64,000 nt of DNA from Dickeya fangzhongdai. Lineage in GTDB: Bacteria; Pseudomonadota; Gammaproteobacteria; Enterobacterales; Enterobacteriaceae. Position numbers and translations under genes: made by a program. The notes under the pieces are model-generated. The model ran no database searches. It saw only the letters and a list, made by a program, of their open reading frames with translations, and was not told where the DNA came from. This document shows, piece after piece, positions 27,749 through 36,599 of the stretch (positions are counted from its first letter, which is position 1; each line of letters opens with the position of its first letter). The DNA is taken from the NCBI RefSeq assembly GCF_002812485.1, contig NZ_CP025003.1, positions 3,286,001-3,350,000 of the forward strand. The letters are read 5' to 3'.

Positions 27749-28876
27749 TTAACCCTCCCGGGATGCGTTGCCGGCGTCCTGCTGTTTTTGCTGACGGCCC
27801 AGTTCACGCACCGCCATCAGGCTGACGCCCGCCACCGCCCCCAGCACGCCGCCGATAAGCCCCGTGGCCGTAGCGGAACTGTTGCCGCCTTCCGGGCTGG
27901 TGACCGCCGGTTTCTCAACGCGCGGCGTCGGGTTTTCCACGTTGGCCAACTGGAAAATGCCCTTGGTAAACCCGATGCCTTGCTCGTTGCAGCCATAACA
28001 CGGGTGACCAATCCCCACCGGCCAGATGCCGCCGCCCACGTCGCAAAACTCCAGCGTCGGGCAGTTGCCGTAGGTTTCCGGCCCCTTGCAACCCAGATGG
28101 TAGAGGCACCATCCCTGCCGGTGTCCTTCATCGCCAAACTCTTTGGCGAAGCGGCCGGCGTCGAAATGCGGGCGACGCTCGCAGTTTTCGTGGATCAGTC
28201 GGGCATAGGCGAAGGTGGGACGGTTCTGGCTGTCGAGCGCCGGCGCGCGCTGATAAGTGATGATGTGCGCCACGGTCGCCAGGAAGTTGTGCGGGTTAGG
28301 CGGACAACCGGGAATATTGATAACGGTTTTGCCCGGCAGCACGTCCTGCAAGCTGGCGGCGCCGGTCGGGTTGGAACCGCTGGCCGGCACCCCGCCCCAG
28401 GCGGAGCAGGAACCGATGGCGACGATCGCCGCGGCATGCTCGGCGGCGGCGCGGATATGCTCGACGATCGGCTTGCCGGCCACCATGCAGTAGATGCCGC
28501 CATCCTTCAGCGGGATGGAGCCATCCACCACCAGTACGTATTTGCCTTTGTACTGCTCGATGGCGCGGTGTTTGTTTTCTTCCGCCTGCTCGCCGAATGC
28601 GGCGGAGAGGACTTCGTGGTATTCCAGCGAGATGGTATTCAGCAGCAGGTTTTCAATGGTCGGGTGGGTGGCGCGCAGCAGGGATTCCGTACACCCGGTA
28701 CATTCCTGCGCGCCAATCCAGATCACCGGCGGACGCTGGGGAGACATCAGTGACTGGGCCATATCTGCGGCGGCGGCCTCTTTCAACCCCATGGTGGCGG
28801 CAAGTGCTGCACATAGCTTCATAAAATCACGGCGATTGATGCCGTGATGGGAAAGCATCATATTTTCCCCATTCAT
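27749..28876 (-). CDS. hybO: Hydrogenase-2 small subunit HybO
   Basis: A 375-residue small subunit with three iron-sulfur clusters. The Tat signal is INRRDFMKLC (residues 13-22). Proximal-cluster cysteines are in ECTGCTES, and medial/distal ligands are in HLGCKGPETYGNC and GHPCYGCNEQGIG. A C-terminal transmembrane anchor (about 335-357, GGVLGAVAGVSLMAVREL) fixes the dimer to the membrane. It is the first gene of the 12-gene hyb-hyp operon, 83 bases downstream of a perfect FNR-type box, so anaerobic induction is expected. Confidence 0.98.
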   Translation of the reverse strand: MNGENMMLSHHGINRRDFMKLCAALAATMGLKEAAAADMAQSLMSPQRPPVIWIGAQECTGCTESLLRATHPTIENLLLNTISLEYHEVLSAAFGEQAEENKHRAIEQYKGKYVLVVDGSIPLKDGGIYCMVAGKPIVEHIRAAAEHAAAIVAIGSCSAWGGVPASGSNPTGAASLQDVLPGKTVINIPGCPPNPHNFLATVAHIITYQRAPALDSQNRPTFAYARLIHENCERRPHFDAGRFAKEFGDEGHRQGWCLYHLGCKGPETYGNCPTLEFCDVGGGIWPVGIGHPCYGCNEQGIGFTKGIFQLANVENPTPRVEKPAVTSPEGGNSSATATGLIGGVLGAVAGVSLMAVRELGRQQKQQDAGNASREG

Positions 28877-29421
28877 TCTTTATTATTCTCCTGTAGCCAG
28901 GTCGAAGTAACACATTTACGTGTCGGCATAGAATAATGAGGAGAATAACGTCACCGATTTGATCTCTATCAATCGGCCGGGGAATAACCATTTTATTTGT
29001 ACGTCTTCTGTGAGGCTCTCCGCGACATTTCTTTTTTAAAAGCACGGCATGTCAGATTAAATGAGAAAATATCTCAATGCGTAACAAACGGATAATTTTT
29101 TTGTGATCCACAATAGCTTAATCGATTTAACAGCGACTTATATCAGTTATAATAAAATTATTATCATATTGATTTTAAATGATTTTACCTCAAATTAACT
29201 TAAAGATGATTTTATTTTCCCGTCATCCGTTTACATTCATCATCTGCTCATCAGTCAATTCAATTATTTTAGATACTTTACTTTTAAAAGTATGATTGCA
29301 GGATAATGTCTCTGCCTAAACGAAAGATAAAAGCGCAGGCTGCGGTTGTTTTTTACCCAGCATTATTTCTCCCTCGCCGCGCCCGATTTCAGTTCGCCGT
29401 CTTTTTAACATTTCGGGCAAT
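28877..29421. promoter_or_regulatory. hyb operon upstream region
   Basis: A 545-base, AT-rich gap between hybO and the ybiT terminator. It contains the FNR-type box described separately and a small symmetric element TGAGA-AAATA-TCTCA (29062-29076). No gene is visible; the plus-strand open frame 29306-29515 runs into the ybiT terminator and antisense to ybiT. Confidence 0.6.
28959..28972. promoter_or_regulatory. FNR-type box upstream of hybO
   Basis: TTGAT-CTCT-ATCAA, a perfect match to the FNR consensus TTGATnnnnATCAA, centred about 90 bases before the hybO start codon. The position fits activation of a promoter whose start site lies 40-60 bases upstream of the gene. Match seen directly; regulation inferred. 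Confidence 0.8.
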
Positions 29422-29453
29422 AAAAAAAGCAGCCGACGAGCGGCTGCTTTTTT
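29422..29453. terminator. Rho-independent terminator of ybiT
   Basis: AAAAAAAGCAGCCG (29422-29435) pairs across a short loop with CGGCTGCTTTTTT (29441-29453). On the minus strand the T-run follows the stem just after the ybiT stop. A-runs and T-runs on both sides make it work in either direction. Confidence 0.9.
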
Positions 29454-29468
29454 CCGAAAGGCAAAACG

Positions 29469-31061
29469 TTATTGGATTCCGCGGCTGCGCAGATAATCTT
29501 CGTAGTTGCCGCTGAAATCGATCACTTTACCCGGAGTGATTTCCACAATGCGGGTCGCCAGCGAGCTGACGAATTCACGGTCGTGAGACACAAACAGCAG
29601 CGTGCCCTGATACATCTCCAGCGACATGTTCAGCGACTCGATGGATTCCATATCCAGGTGGTTGGTCGGTTCGTCCATCACCAGAACGTTCGGTTTTTCC
29701 ATCATCAGCTTACCGAACAGCATCCGACCCTTTTCACCCCCGGACAGCACCTTGACCTTTTTACGGATGTCGTCCTGAGAAAACAGCAGACGCCCCAGCA
29801 CGCTACGCACCGCCTGTTCGTCGTCATTCTCCTGTTTCCACTGGCTCATCCAGTCAAACACGGTGAGATCGCCATCAAACTCGTACTCGTGATCCTGCGC
29901 GTAGTAACCGATACGGACGTTTTCCGACCATTTGGCCATGCCGGATTCCGGCGTCAGTTCACCAACCAGCGTTTTCAGCAGGGTGGATTTGCCGATCCCG
30001 TTAGTACCGAGAATCGCCACCTTCTCCCCCACTTCCACCAGCATTTTCAACTGGCTGAACAGCGGACCGTTATCAAAGCCTTTGGTCAGCCCGTCGATTT
30101 CCAGCGCGTTACGGAACAGTTTCTTGTCCTGTTCGAAACGGATGAATGGGTTCTGACGGCTGGACGCTTTCACTTCCTCCAGCTGGATTTTATCTATCTG
30201 ACGGGCGCGGGAAGTCGCCTGACGCGATTTGGACGCGTTGGCGCTAAAGCGGCTGACAAACGACTGCAGTTCGGCAATCTGCGCCTTCTTCTTGGCGTTG
30301 TCCGCCAGCAGACGCTCGCGCGCTTGCGTCGCCGCCGTCATGTACTCGTCGTAGTTGCCGGGATAGATACGCAATTCGCCGTAATCCAGGTCCGCCATAT
30401 GGGTGCAGACCATGTTCAGGAAGTGACGGTCATGGGAAATGATGATCATGGTGCTGTTGCGCTCGTTCAGCACCTGCTCCAGCCAGCGGATGGTATCGAT
30501 GTCCAGGTTGTTGGTCGGTTCATCCAGCAGCAGAATATCCGGATTGGAAAACAGCGCCTGCGCCAACAAGACACGCAGCTTCCAGCCTGGCGCCACTTCG
30601 CTCATCGGCCCGTAATGTTGCTCCAGCGGGATCCCCACGCCCAGCAGCAGTTCGCCGGCGCGCGATTCAGCGCTGTAACCATCCATTTCGCCGTATTTGA
30701 CTTCCAGATCCGCGACCCGATAGCCATCTTCCTCGCTCATTTCACTCAGCGCATAAATACGGTCGCGTTCTTCTTTGACTTCCCACAGTTCGGCGTGCCC
30801 CATGATCACCGTATCCAGCACGCTGTATTGCTCAAACGCGAACTGATCCTGACGCAGTTTGCCGATACGCTCATTCGGGTCGATGGCGACATTGCCTGCG
30901 CTCGGCGCCAGATCGCCGCCGAGGATCTTCATGAATGTGGATTTGCCGCAGCCGTTAGCGCCGATCAATCCATAGCGGTTACCGCCGCCAAATTTGACAG
31001 AAATGTTTTCAAACAACGGCTTACTGCCGAATTGCATCGTAATATTATTGGTTACCAGCAC
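29469..31061 (-). CDS. ybiT: ABC-F family ATPase YbiT
   Basis: A 530-residue soluble tandem ATPase of the ABC-F type, which act on ribosomes rather than on transport. Two Walker A sites are GANGCGKST (34-42) and GTNGIGKST (about 350). Two Walker B sites are [12 protein letters not shown] and [12 protein letters not shown]. The linker between them is charged and helical. The first signature motif is degenerate ([10 protein letters not shown]) and the second is LSGGEKGR. Length equals E. coli YbiT. It is monocistronic with a strong terminator. Confidence 0.95.
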   Translation of the reverse strand: MLVTNNITMQFGSKPLFENISVKFGGGNRYGLIGANGCGKSTFMKILGGDLAPSAGNVAIDPNERIGKLRQDQFAFEQYSVLDTVIMGHAELWEVKEERDRIYALSEMSEEDGYRVADLEVKYGEMDGYSAESRAGELLLGVGIPLEQHYGPMSEVAPGWKLRVLLAQALFSNPDILLLDEPTNNLDIDTIRWLEQVLNERNSTMIIISHDRHFLNMVCTHMADLDYGELRIYPGNYDEYMTAATQARERLLADNAKKKAQIAELQSFVSRFSANASKSRQATSRARQIDKIQLEEVKASSRQNPFIRFEQDKKLFRNALEIDGLTKGFDNGPLFSQLKMLVEVGEKVAILGTNGIGKSTLLKTLVGELTPESGMAKWSENVRIGYYAQDHEYEFDGDLTVFDWMSQWKQENDDEQAVRSVLGRLLFSQDDIRKKVKVLSGGEKGRMLFGKLMMEKPNVLVMDEPTNHLDMESIESLNMSLEMYQGTLLFVSHDREFVSSLATRIVEITPGKVIDFSGNYEDYLRSRGIQ

Positions 31062-31273
31062 AGCACTTACTCGATTCGGAATGTGATTTGGCGCGCATTA
31101 TGCCACAAGCGAAACACAGAATCCCGGCGATTATTGAACGTTTTTTAATCAGGCGCGGATTTGATGCCCGCCGCAGCGACATCAGCGTGCGATCACGCCT
31201 GACGACAGACACGACAACATCTTGTTAACCGTACATAATGAGCTCTGCTCCCGATCGCAGAAGGAAAGATCAG

Positions 31274-32155
31274 ATGCCGTCATCACGCCGTTTTAAACAG
31301 GTCGATGTGTTCAGCCATCATCCCGCCAAAGGCAATCCGCTGGCCGTCATTCTCGACGCCGACGGCCTCAGCGATGAACAGATGCAGGCCATCGCCCGCT
31401 GGACTAATTTGTCGGAAACTACCTTTGTGCTGCCGCCGGACGATCCGCTGGCTGATTATCGGGTGCGTATTTTCACCCCGTCGGCAGAATTGCCGTTCGC
31501 CGGGCATCCGACGCTGGGAACCGCGCACGCGTTACTGGAATCCGGCCTGACGCCGCATGTGCCGCATCAGGTGATCCAGCAATGCGGCGTCGGGCTGGTG
31601 CCGGTGGCTATCGGCGATAACGGCCAGCTCGCCTTTCGCGCGCCGGACGTCACGATGACTGAGCTCGATCCTCAGTATGACGCGTTGCTCGACAGCGCCA
31701 TCGGAAGCCATCTGCGTCATCCGAATCATCGTCCCGTCAACGTGCAGATGGGTATCCGCTGGCTGACGGTGCGGATGGAAAGCGCGCGCGCCTGTCTGGA
31801 GGCGCGCCCGGACGCCACGCATCTACAACGATTGCAGCAACTCGGACAGACCGACGGCGTAGCGATTTACGGCCCGCATGACCACGCCGGTCCCGCCGAT
31901 TATGAAGTACGGGCCTTCTTTGTCATGAATGATGCGCTGGTGGAAGATCCGGTAACCGGCAGCGCCAACGCCTGTATTGCCAGAGTGATTCAGCACAGCC
32001 CGTTGCCGGAGCAGGCAGACCACACGCTCGGTTATCGGGTACGTCAGGGCACCATGCTGTACCGGGACGGCCGGGTCAATGTTTCCTACATTGACGGCCA
32101 GCCGTGGATTGGCGGCCTCAGCAACACCTTGATTAACGGGCATATTACTCTCTAG
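31274..32155 (+). CDS. PhzF-family isomerase/epimerase
   Basis: A 293-residue protein of the PhzF family, which folds like diaminopimelate epimerase and is named for the phenazine pathway isomerase. The catalytic Glu is in NLSETTFVL (Glu48), and the family motifs FTPSAELPFAGHPTLG and VEDPVTGSANACIA are present. The ATG at 31274 has AAGGA about 9 bases upstream; the in-frame ATG at 31238 lies before that signal. No phenazine genes are nearby, so this is more likely a YddE-like protein of unknown substrate. Confidence 0.92.
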   Translation: MPSSRRFKQVDVFSHHPAKGNPLAVILDADGLSDEQMQAIARWTNLSETTFVLPPDDPLADYRVRIFTPSAELPFAGHPTLGTAHALLESGLTPHVPHQVIQQCGVGLVPVAIGDNGQLAFRAPDVTMTELDPQYDALLDSAIGSHLRHPNHRPVNVQMGIRWLTVRMESARACLEARPDATHLQRLQQLGQTDGVAIYGPHDHAGPADYEVRAFFVMNDALVEDPVTGSANACIARVIQHSPLPEQADHTLGYRVRQGTMLYRDGRVNVSYIDGQPWIGGLSNTLINGHITL

Positions 32156-32174
32156 CACGCGGCTCCGCCCGCTG

Positions 32175-32199
32175 ACAGGCCGCCAGAACGGCGGCCTGT
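32175..32199 (+). terminator. Terminator after the PhzF gene
   Basis: A perfect 10-bp stem ACAGGCCGCC (32175-32184) and GGCGGCCTGT (32190-32199) with a 5-base loop, 20 bases after the stop codon, followed by a short T/A run. Confidence 0.75.
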
Positions 32200-32230
32200 T
32201 ATTCCTCCGACAATGCCATCGCCTTCAAAA

Positions 32231-32252
32231 TAATGTGACTTTCATCACGAAA
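32231..32252. promoter_or_regulatory. CRP-like site 1 upstream of the 29-codon gene
   Basis: TGTGA-CTTTCA-TCACG (32234-32249), nine of ten consensus positions, with AT-rich flanks as in strong CRP sites. The centre is 57 bases upstream of the second site. A TATTAT box at 32276-32281 could be the -10 element. Confidence 0.7.
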
Positions 32253-32290
32253 AAGTTGAAATAGCGTTCCTTATCTATTATTATCAAAAC

Positions 32291-32306
32291 CGTGATGAAC
32301 ATCACA
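32291..32306. promoter_or_regulatory. CRP-like site 2 upstream of the 29-codon gene
   Basis: CGTGA-TGAACA-TCACA, nine of ten consensus positions, ending 32 bases before the ATG at 32339. Being so near the start codon, it may lie at or after the transcription start and could act negatively. Confidence 0.65.
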
Positions 32307-32338
32307 CAAAACCTCAACGACGATAATGGAGACACCAC

Positions 32339-32428
32339 ATGAACGCATTCATCAGCTTCTTCAAAAAACTGGGCGACATCTACGTAAGTTACTGCGAACG
32401 TATCGGTTCCATCATCAGCCCGTTTTAA
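32339..32428 (+). CDS. Small 29-residue protein, unrecognised
   Basis: A 29-codon frame beginning MNAFISFFKKLGDIY and ending GSIISPF. GGAG lies 7 bases before the ATG. It forms its own transcription unit: terminated on the left by the hairpin after the PhzF gene, preceded by two CRP-like sites and followed by a strong Rho-independent terminator. The peptide has one Cys, alternates aromatic/aliphatic with charged residues, and looks amphipathic rather than fully transmembrane. I do not recognise the family. The transcript could also act as a small regulatory RNA. Confidence 0.7.
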   Translation: MNAFISFFKKLGDIYVSYCERIGSIISPF

Positions 32429-32443
32429 CATGAGCGCCGTAAA

Positions 32444-32488
32444 CTAAAAGCCGCCCCAATCATCCAGACGAGGCGGCTTTAGTTTTTT
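32444..32488 (+). terminator. Strong Rho-independent terminator of the 29-codon gene
   Basis: A perfect 9-bp stem AAAGCCGCC (32447-32455) with GGCGGCTTT (32472-32480), a 16-base loop, then AG and six T residues. It lies 18 bases after the stop of the small gene. It may also serve the convergent multicopper oxidase gene. Confidence 0.85.
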
Positions 32489-32548
32489 CACTCCCTTCCG
32501 GCAAATATCCCGCAGTCTTCTTCATTCCTGTATCTGATTTCTTCCTGG

Positions 32549-34759
32549 TCACTTCGTTGACGATGTTTGGCCCTTTTGCGTTTGCGGCAGCACAATCTCG
32601 ACATTTTCCATCATCCCCTGATCCTCATGGTCCAGAATGTGGCAATGCAGTACGAATTCGCCGATATAGCGCTGATAGCGAGTTCTCAGCAGTACGCGAT
32701 AATAGTTTTGCGGCGTACCCGTCAACTGGCCGGGCAACAGGTTGGTTTTGACGAAAATCGTGTCTTTCCACTGCCCTTTCAAGCCGGCGAACTGGCTGTC
32801 GCCATCGGCTTCCGTGACACCGGGCAAACTGACGTCACGCCCCTGCGGGTCATAAATCGCGATAATCTGGAACGGATTCACGTGGATATGAAACGGATGG
32901 CTGACGCTGTACGAACGCAGCTCCCACTCCTGCGACGCCCATAGCGGCAAAGTCAGGTCAATTCGCTTCGGGTCATAAGCCTGTATGTGTTTCGGCAACC
33001 ACACACTGTTAACTTTCTCGACGCCAAAATCGTGACCAATAGCGAAGACGTTGTTTGTATTCGGCTGCGTGCCGCCGGCAAAGAAGACGATTTTCTGTTT
33101 TGGCTGACCGGCAATCTCTTCATCACTCACATCCCTTGTATGCGGCGCGAACCGGGTGAGATAGATCTGGTTATCGTCACGATTCAGATCGCGAATAACC
33201 GCCTGACGCACCTCTTCCGGCATCAGCTTCTGCGCCGAATAGGTCAGTTTCTGCCGTAAGGTAGGCACAACGTCCTGCACGGCAATGCTGTCCGTGCCGG
33301 ATACGGAAACAAACCCCAGCAAACTGTTGCCCTGAGCCTTACCGGTAATGCTGCCCGTCATGGACTGCTGCGGCTGAATCATGCAATACCCACCCGCCTG
33401 CGGAAACATCGCCAGCAGGTCGTAACGGTACCCCGGTTGCAACGTTACCTTATCCGCCGTCAGCGAGTGGGACATGGTTAGGCCATCGGCGGCGACCACC
33501 TGGAACGGCACTTTTTCGCCGGAGCAGAGTTCATTAATCAGCGCCCCCACGTCCTGGCGGCGTAAATTGCCCAGATAAGCCTTGCGATGCAATTCGTTAA
33601 GACTCTGGCCCGGCTTTATCTTGCGGAACTCCAGATTGATGGTTTCCCGCACGCCAGCGTGAATCAGCCGCCAGCGCTCTACCTGCCCGGCCGTGGCTTT
33701 AAAGGTCGGCAACACCACGCCGTTGATGCTGGTCCAGCGGCCGGACGCCTGCCAGGTACCGGGGCCGAACTGATCGTAATCTTCAATTACGCCGGTCTCA
33801 TTCGGGCGGCAATTCCAGTTGATATTGCCCTGCTTATCCCGCTTCAGCTTGCCGTCCTGCCCCAGACAGGCGTACTGAATCTGTTGAAACAATACCGTGT
33901 GCTCGGGAAATGGCTGCTGACTGTCGGGATCGATCAGGAGCGTATCCAGATCGCCGTTCGAGGCTTCGGTAGGTTTGCGGTTGCCATGTACGATAAGTGC
34001 CCCTGCCATGCCGCTGGAAACCTGCAACGCGGTGGAACCATGTCGGTGTGAGTGATACCAGAGAGTGCCGGCCGGAATATCCTGCGAGAAGTTGTACTGA
34101 TATTCGAAACTGTTGCCCGGATTCACCGACAACAGCACATTGTCGCTATTGCCTGCCGGGCTGATCCAGGCGCCGTGGGCATGCAGGTTGGTGCCATTAA
34201 AGCAGTGAGGCGGATCGAACAGTTTCGACGACGGCTGTGAATCCTTCGACGCCGTTTGCGCCATGCTGGCATGAGAATGGGCTATCGCGCCACCATTCAT
34301 CTGATGCGGCTGGCAGCTGCTATCTACCGGCAAATTATTCTTGAGCAGAATACGCACCGTATCGCCGGGCATGACATCAATCTGCGGCGCCACAAACGGC
34401 GCCCCAATAACCGGCTGTCTGTCCGTACTGCCGGTGTAGCCCCGTAAATGCACCTTTTGGAAACGGTTTTGCGACGGATCATAAATTTTTCCGTCTACAT
34501 ACCCGACATCCAGTTCATAATATTTTTCTCTGTTTCCCTCCTGTACCCCGCTAAAATGGTTCTGCAATAGCGACCTGACCAGTCGCTGCAAATGCGGCGG
34601 ATTTTCAAATAGAAAATCAGCCTCTTTATTTTCATCCTGCGTACTTTCATTTACTGCCGGCGGACCATCGGCATGGCTATCAAATACCACTAATGTCATC
34701 AGGAAAATAAAAACATCCCGGAATGTCATTCTGTATCCAACCTTGTCACATGTTGCCAT
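32549..34759 (-). CDS. Large secreted multicopper oxidase
   Basis: A 736-residue three-cupredoxin multicopper oxidase, longer than CueO (about 500). A Sec-type signal (about residues 11-30, FRDVFIFLMTLVVFDSHA) predicts export. All copper motifs are present: HAHG (193-196), WYHSHRHG (234-241), HPFHIHVNPF, and HCHILDHEDQGM (705-716) with Met716 as type 1 axial ligand. It therefore should oxidise phenols, bilirubin-like compounds or metal ions using O2. ATG at 34759 has AGGGG 8 bases upstream; ATG 34729 is an alternative that gives a shorter signal. It stands alone between the CRP-controlled small gene and nuoN. Substrate unknown. Confidence 0.9.
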   Translation of the reverse strand: MATCDKVGYRMTFRDVFIFLMTLVVFDSHADGPPAVNESTQDENKEADFLFENPPHLQRLVRSLLQNHFSGVQEGNREKYYELDVGYVDGKIYDPSQNRFQKVHLRGYTGSTDRQPVIGAPFVAPQIDVMPGDTVRILLKNNLPVDSSCQPHQMNGGAIAHSHASMAQTASKDSQPSSKLFDPPHCFNGTNLHAHGAWISPAGNSDNVLLSVNPGNSFEYQYNFSQDIPAGTLWYHSHRHGSTALQVSSGMAGALIVHGNRKPTEASNGDLDTLLIDPDSQQPFPEHTVLFQQIQYACLGQDGKLKRDKQGNINWNCRPNETGVIEDYDQFGPGTWQASGRWTSINGVVLPTFKATAGQVERWRLIHAGVRETINLEFRKIKPGQSLNELHRKAYLGNLRRQDVGALINELCSGEKVPFQVVAADGLTMSHSLTADKVTLQPGYRYDLLAMFPQAGGYCMIQPQQSMTGSITGKAQGNSLLGFVSVSGTDSIAVQDVVPTLRQKLTYSAQKLMPEEVRQAVIRDLNRDDNQIYLTRFAPHTRDVSDEEIAGQPKQKIVFFAGGTQPNTNNVFAIGHDFGVEKVNSVWLPKHIQAYDPKRIDLTLPLWASQEWELRSYSVSHPFHIHVNPFQIIAIYDPQGRDVSLPGVTEADGDSQFAGLKGQWKDTIFVKTNLLPGQLTGTPQNYYRVLLRTRYQRYIGEFVLHCHILDHEDQGMMENVEIVLPQTQKGQTSSTK

Positions 34760-35092
34760 CTCATCATCCCCTTGACCTGATAAAACTCATTATTTATTGA
34801 ATTTAATGGATAAAATAACCAGCCTTCTTTATTAGTCCGACGTGTTGCAGAAGGACTGTAAATAAAAAAAGATCTTGTCATTATTTCCAGACCGAAAACG
34901 TCTGGGGAAAGTAAATAGCATGCTCATTTCGGGCAATCAGATATTTTCCTAAACCGGGAAAAGACACTGTATCGATATTTTTCCGTACAGAATGAAACCC
35001 GATAACTGATTCAAAAGAAGGGAAATTAGAAATAGAGGCAGGATTTGGATACAGAACCACGAAGGTGAAGGCGATAAACCCGCAATAATAAA
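34760..35092. promoter_or_regulatory. Upstream region of the multicopper oxidase gene
   Basis: About 330 bases, AT-rich, without a gene. A small hairpin CCAGAC/GTCTGG is at 34887-34892 and 34900-34905. No CueR-type or CopR-type operator was recognised. Confidence 0.5.
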
Positions 35093-35115
35093 AAAGCCGC
35101 GATATTCGCGGCTTT
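35093..35115 (-). terminator. Terminator of the nuo operon
   Basis: A perfect 10-bp stem AAAGCCGCGA (35093-35102) with TCGCGGCTTT (35106-35115) and a 3-base loop. On the minus strand the stem is followed by a run of T, about 20 bases after the nuoN stop. Confidence 0.9.
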
Positions 35116-35135
35116 CAGTACGGGATACTGAGGGA

Positions 35136-36593
35136 TTACATCAGCGGTTGCGCCAGTTGCACCAGCGAAATCAGCGGCTGCGGATAGAGACCCAGCAGCA
35201 GAACCAACACCGACGAAATCAGTACCACAACGCCACCTGCGGTCAACGCCCAGTTATTCGGCGTATCGCGGTTCAGGGTTTGCGGCGCGCTCAGATACAG
35301 ACTTATCAATACGCGCAGGTAGTAATACAGGCCGATGGCGCTACCTACCACCACTGCCGCGCTCAGCCACCACAGGTGGGCATTCACGCCTACCGCCAGC
35401 ACGTAGAATTTGCCGAAGAAGCCCAGCGTCATCGGAATACCCGCCAGCGACAGCATCATCACCGTCATCACCGCAGACAGGATCGGCTTATGCCAGAACA
35501 GACCGCGGTAAGAGAACAGCGAATCCGCATCCGGCCCCCGATACGGGCTGGACATCAGGCTGACCACGCCAAACGCGCCCAGGCTGCTGAACAGGTAACC
35601 AGCCAGATACACGCCGATAGTTTCCAGCGCCAGTTGCTGAGTCTGCACCGCGATCAGCGCCACCAGCAGGTAGCCCAGATGCGCGATGGACGAGTACCCC
35701 AGCAGACGCTTGATGTTGCTCTGCGCCACCGCCATCAGGTTACCGAACAGGATCGACGCGAAAGCGATCACACCCAGCGTAGTGCGCACCGATTCGGCGT
35801 CCACCAACGGCGCATACAGGAACAAACGCATCACCGCGCCGAAGATAGCGATCTTACTGGCGGTCGCCAGGAAGGTAGACACCGGCGCCGGCGCCCCCTG
35901 ATACACATCCGGCGTCCACAGGTGGAACGGCACCAGCGACAGCTTGAAGCCCAGCCCGACCAGCATCATACCCAGGCCGACCAACAACAGCGGCGCATGC
36001 AACTGGTGGTCGTTCAGGCTCTTGCCAAGGCTGGCGAAGCTCAGGCTGCCGGAATCGGCATACACCAGCGCCATACCGAACAGCAGGAACGAGGACGCGG
36101 CGGCGGACAGCAGCATGTATTTGATGGCTGCTTCCAGCGAACGCTTCTGACGGAAGGCATAGCCCACCATACCGAACAGCGGCAGGGAGATCAGTTCGAT
36201 GCCGATGAAGAACGCCGCCAGATGGTTGGCGCTCGCCAGCAGAATACCGCCCAGTGCGGCAATCAGCACCAGCAGATAGAACTCATCTTTGTTGTCCGGG
36301 TAGCCTTCCAGCCACGGGTAGGCGAACGTGCTGGTCGCCAGACTCGCCGCCAGCACCAGGCCGGTATAGAACATCGAAAATCCGTCCACCCGGATCAACG
36401 GGGTGACATCGGTCGGCCCAACCTGGCCGACCAGATACAGCGATAACAACGCGATGTTCAGGCCGATGACCGTCAGCGTAGCGTTGACAAAATGGTTGCG
36501 TCGCCACGCAATGCACAGCATCACAACCACGACTGTCAATCCAACGATTAACAGTGGCGATATCGCGATTAGTTGTTGAGGAGTTATTGTCAT
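35136..36593 (-). CDS. nuoN: NADH:quinone oxidoreductase subunit N
   Basis: A 485-residue antiporter-like membrane subunit of complex I, one of three (L, M, N) that pump protons. Fourteen helices are expected; the conserved Lys in helix 7-8 lies in [29 protein letters not shown] and [21 protein letters not shown]. It is the last gene of the operon, 6 bases after nuoM, and is followed by a Rho-independent terminator. Confidence 0.97.
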   Translation of the reverse strand: MTITPQQLIAISPLLIVGLTVVVVMLCIAWRRNHFVNATLTVIGLNIALLSLYLVGQVGPTDVTPLIRVDGFSMFYTGLVLAASLATSTFAYPWLEGYPDNKDEFYLLVLIAALGGILLASANHLAAFFIGIELISLPLFGMVGYAFRQKRSLEAAIKYMLLSAAASSFLLFGMALVYADSGSLSFASLGKSLNDHQLHAPLLLVGLGMMLVGLGFKLSLVPFHLWTPDVYQGAPAPVSTFLATASKIAIFGAVMRLFLYAPLVDAESVRTTLGVIAFASILFGNLMAVAQSNIKRLLGYSSIAHLGYLLVALIAVQTQQLALETIGVYLAGYLFSSLGAFGVVSLMSSPYRGPDADSLFSYRGLFWHKPILSAVMTVMMLSLAGIPMTLGFFGKFYVLAVGVNAHLWWLSAAVVVGSAIGLYYYLRVLISLYLSAPQTLNRDTPNNWALTAGGVVVLISSVLVLLLGLYPQPLISLVQLAQPLM

Positions 36594-36599
36594 GGCGAA

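Noticed and set aside
26762..28753. Long plus-strand open frame (663 codons) opposite hybA and hybO.
   Set aside because: Antisense shadow of the hydrogenase genes, spanning the hybA-hybO junction, with no recognisable domain.
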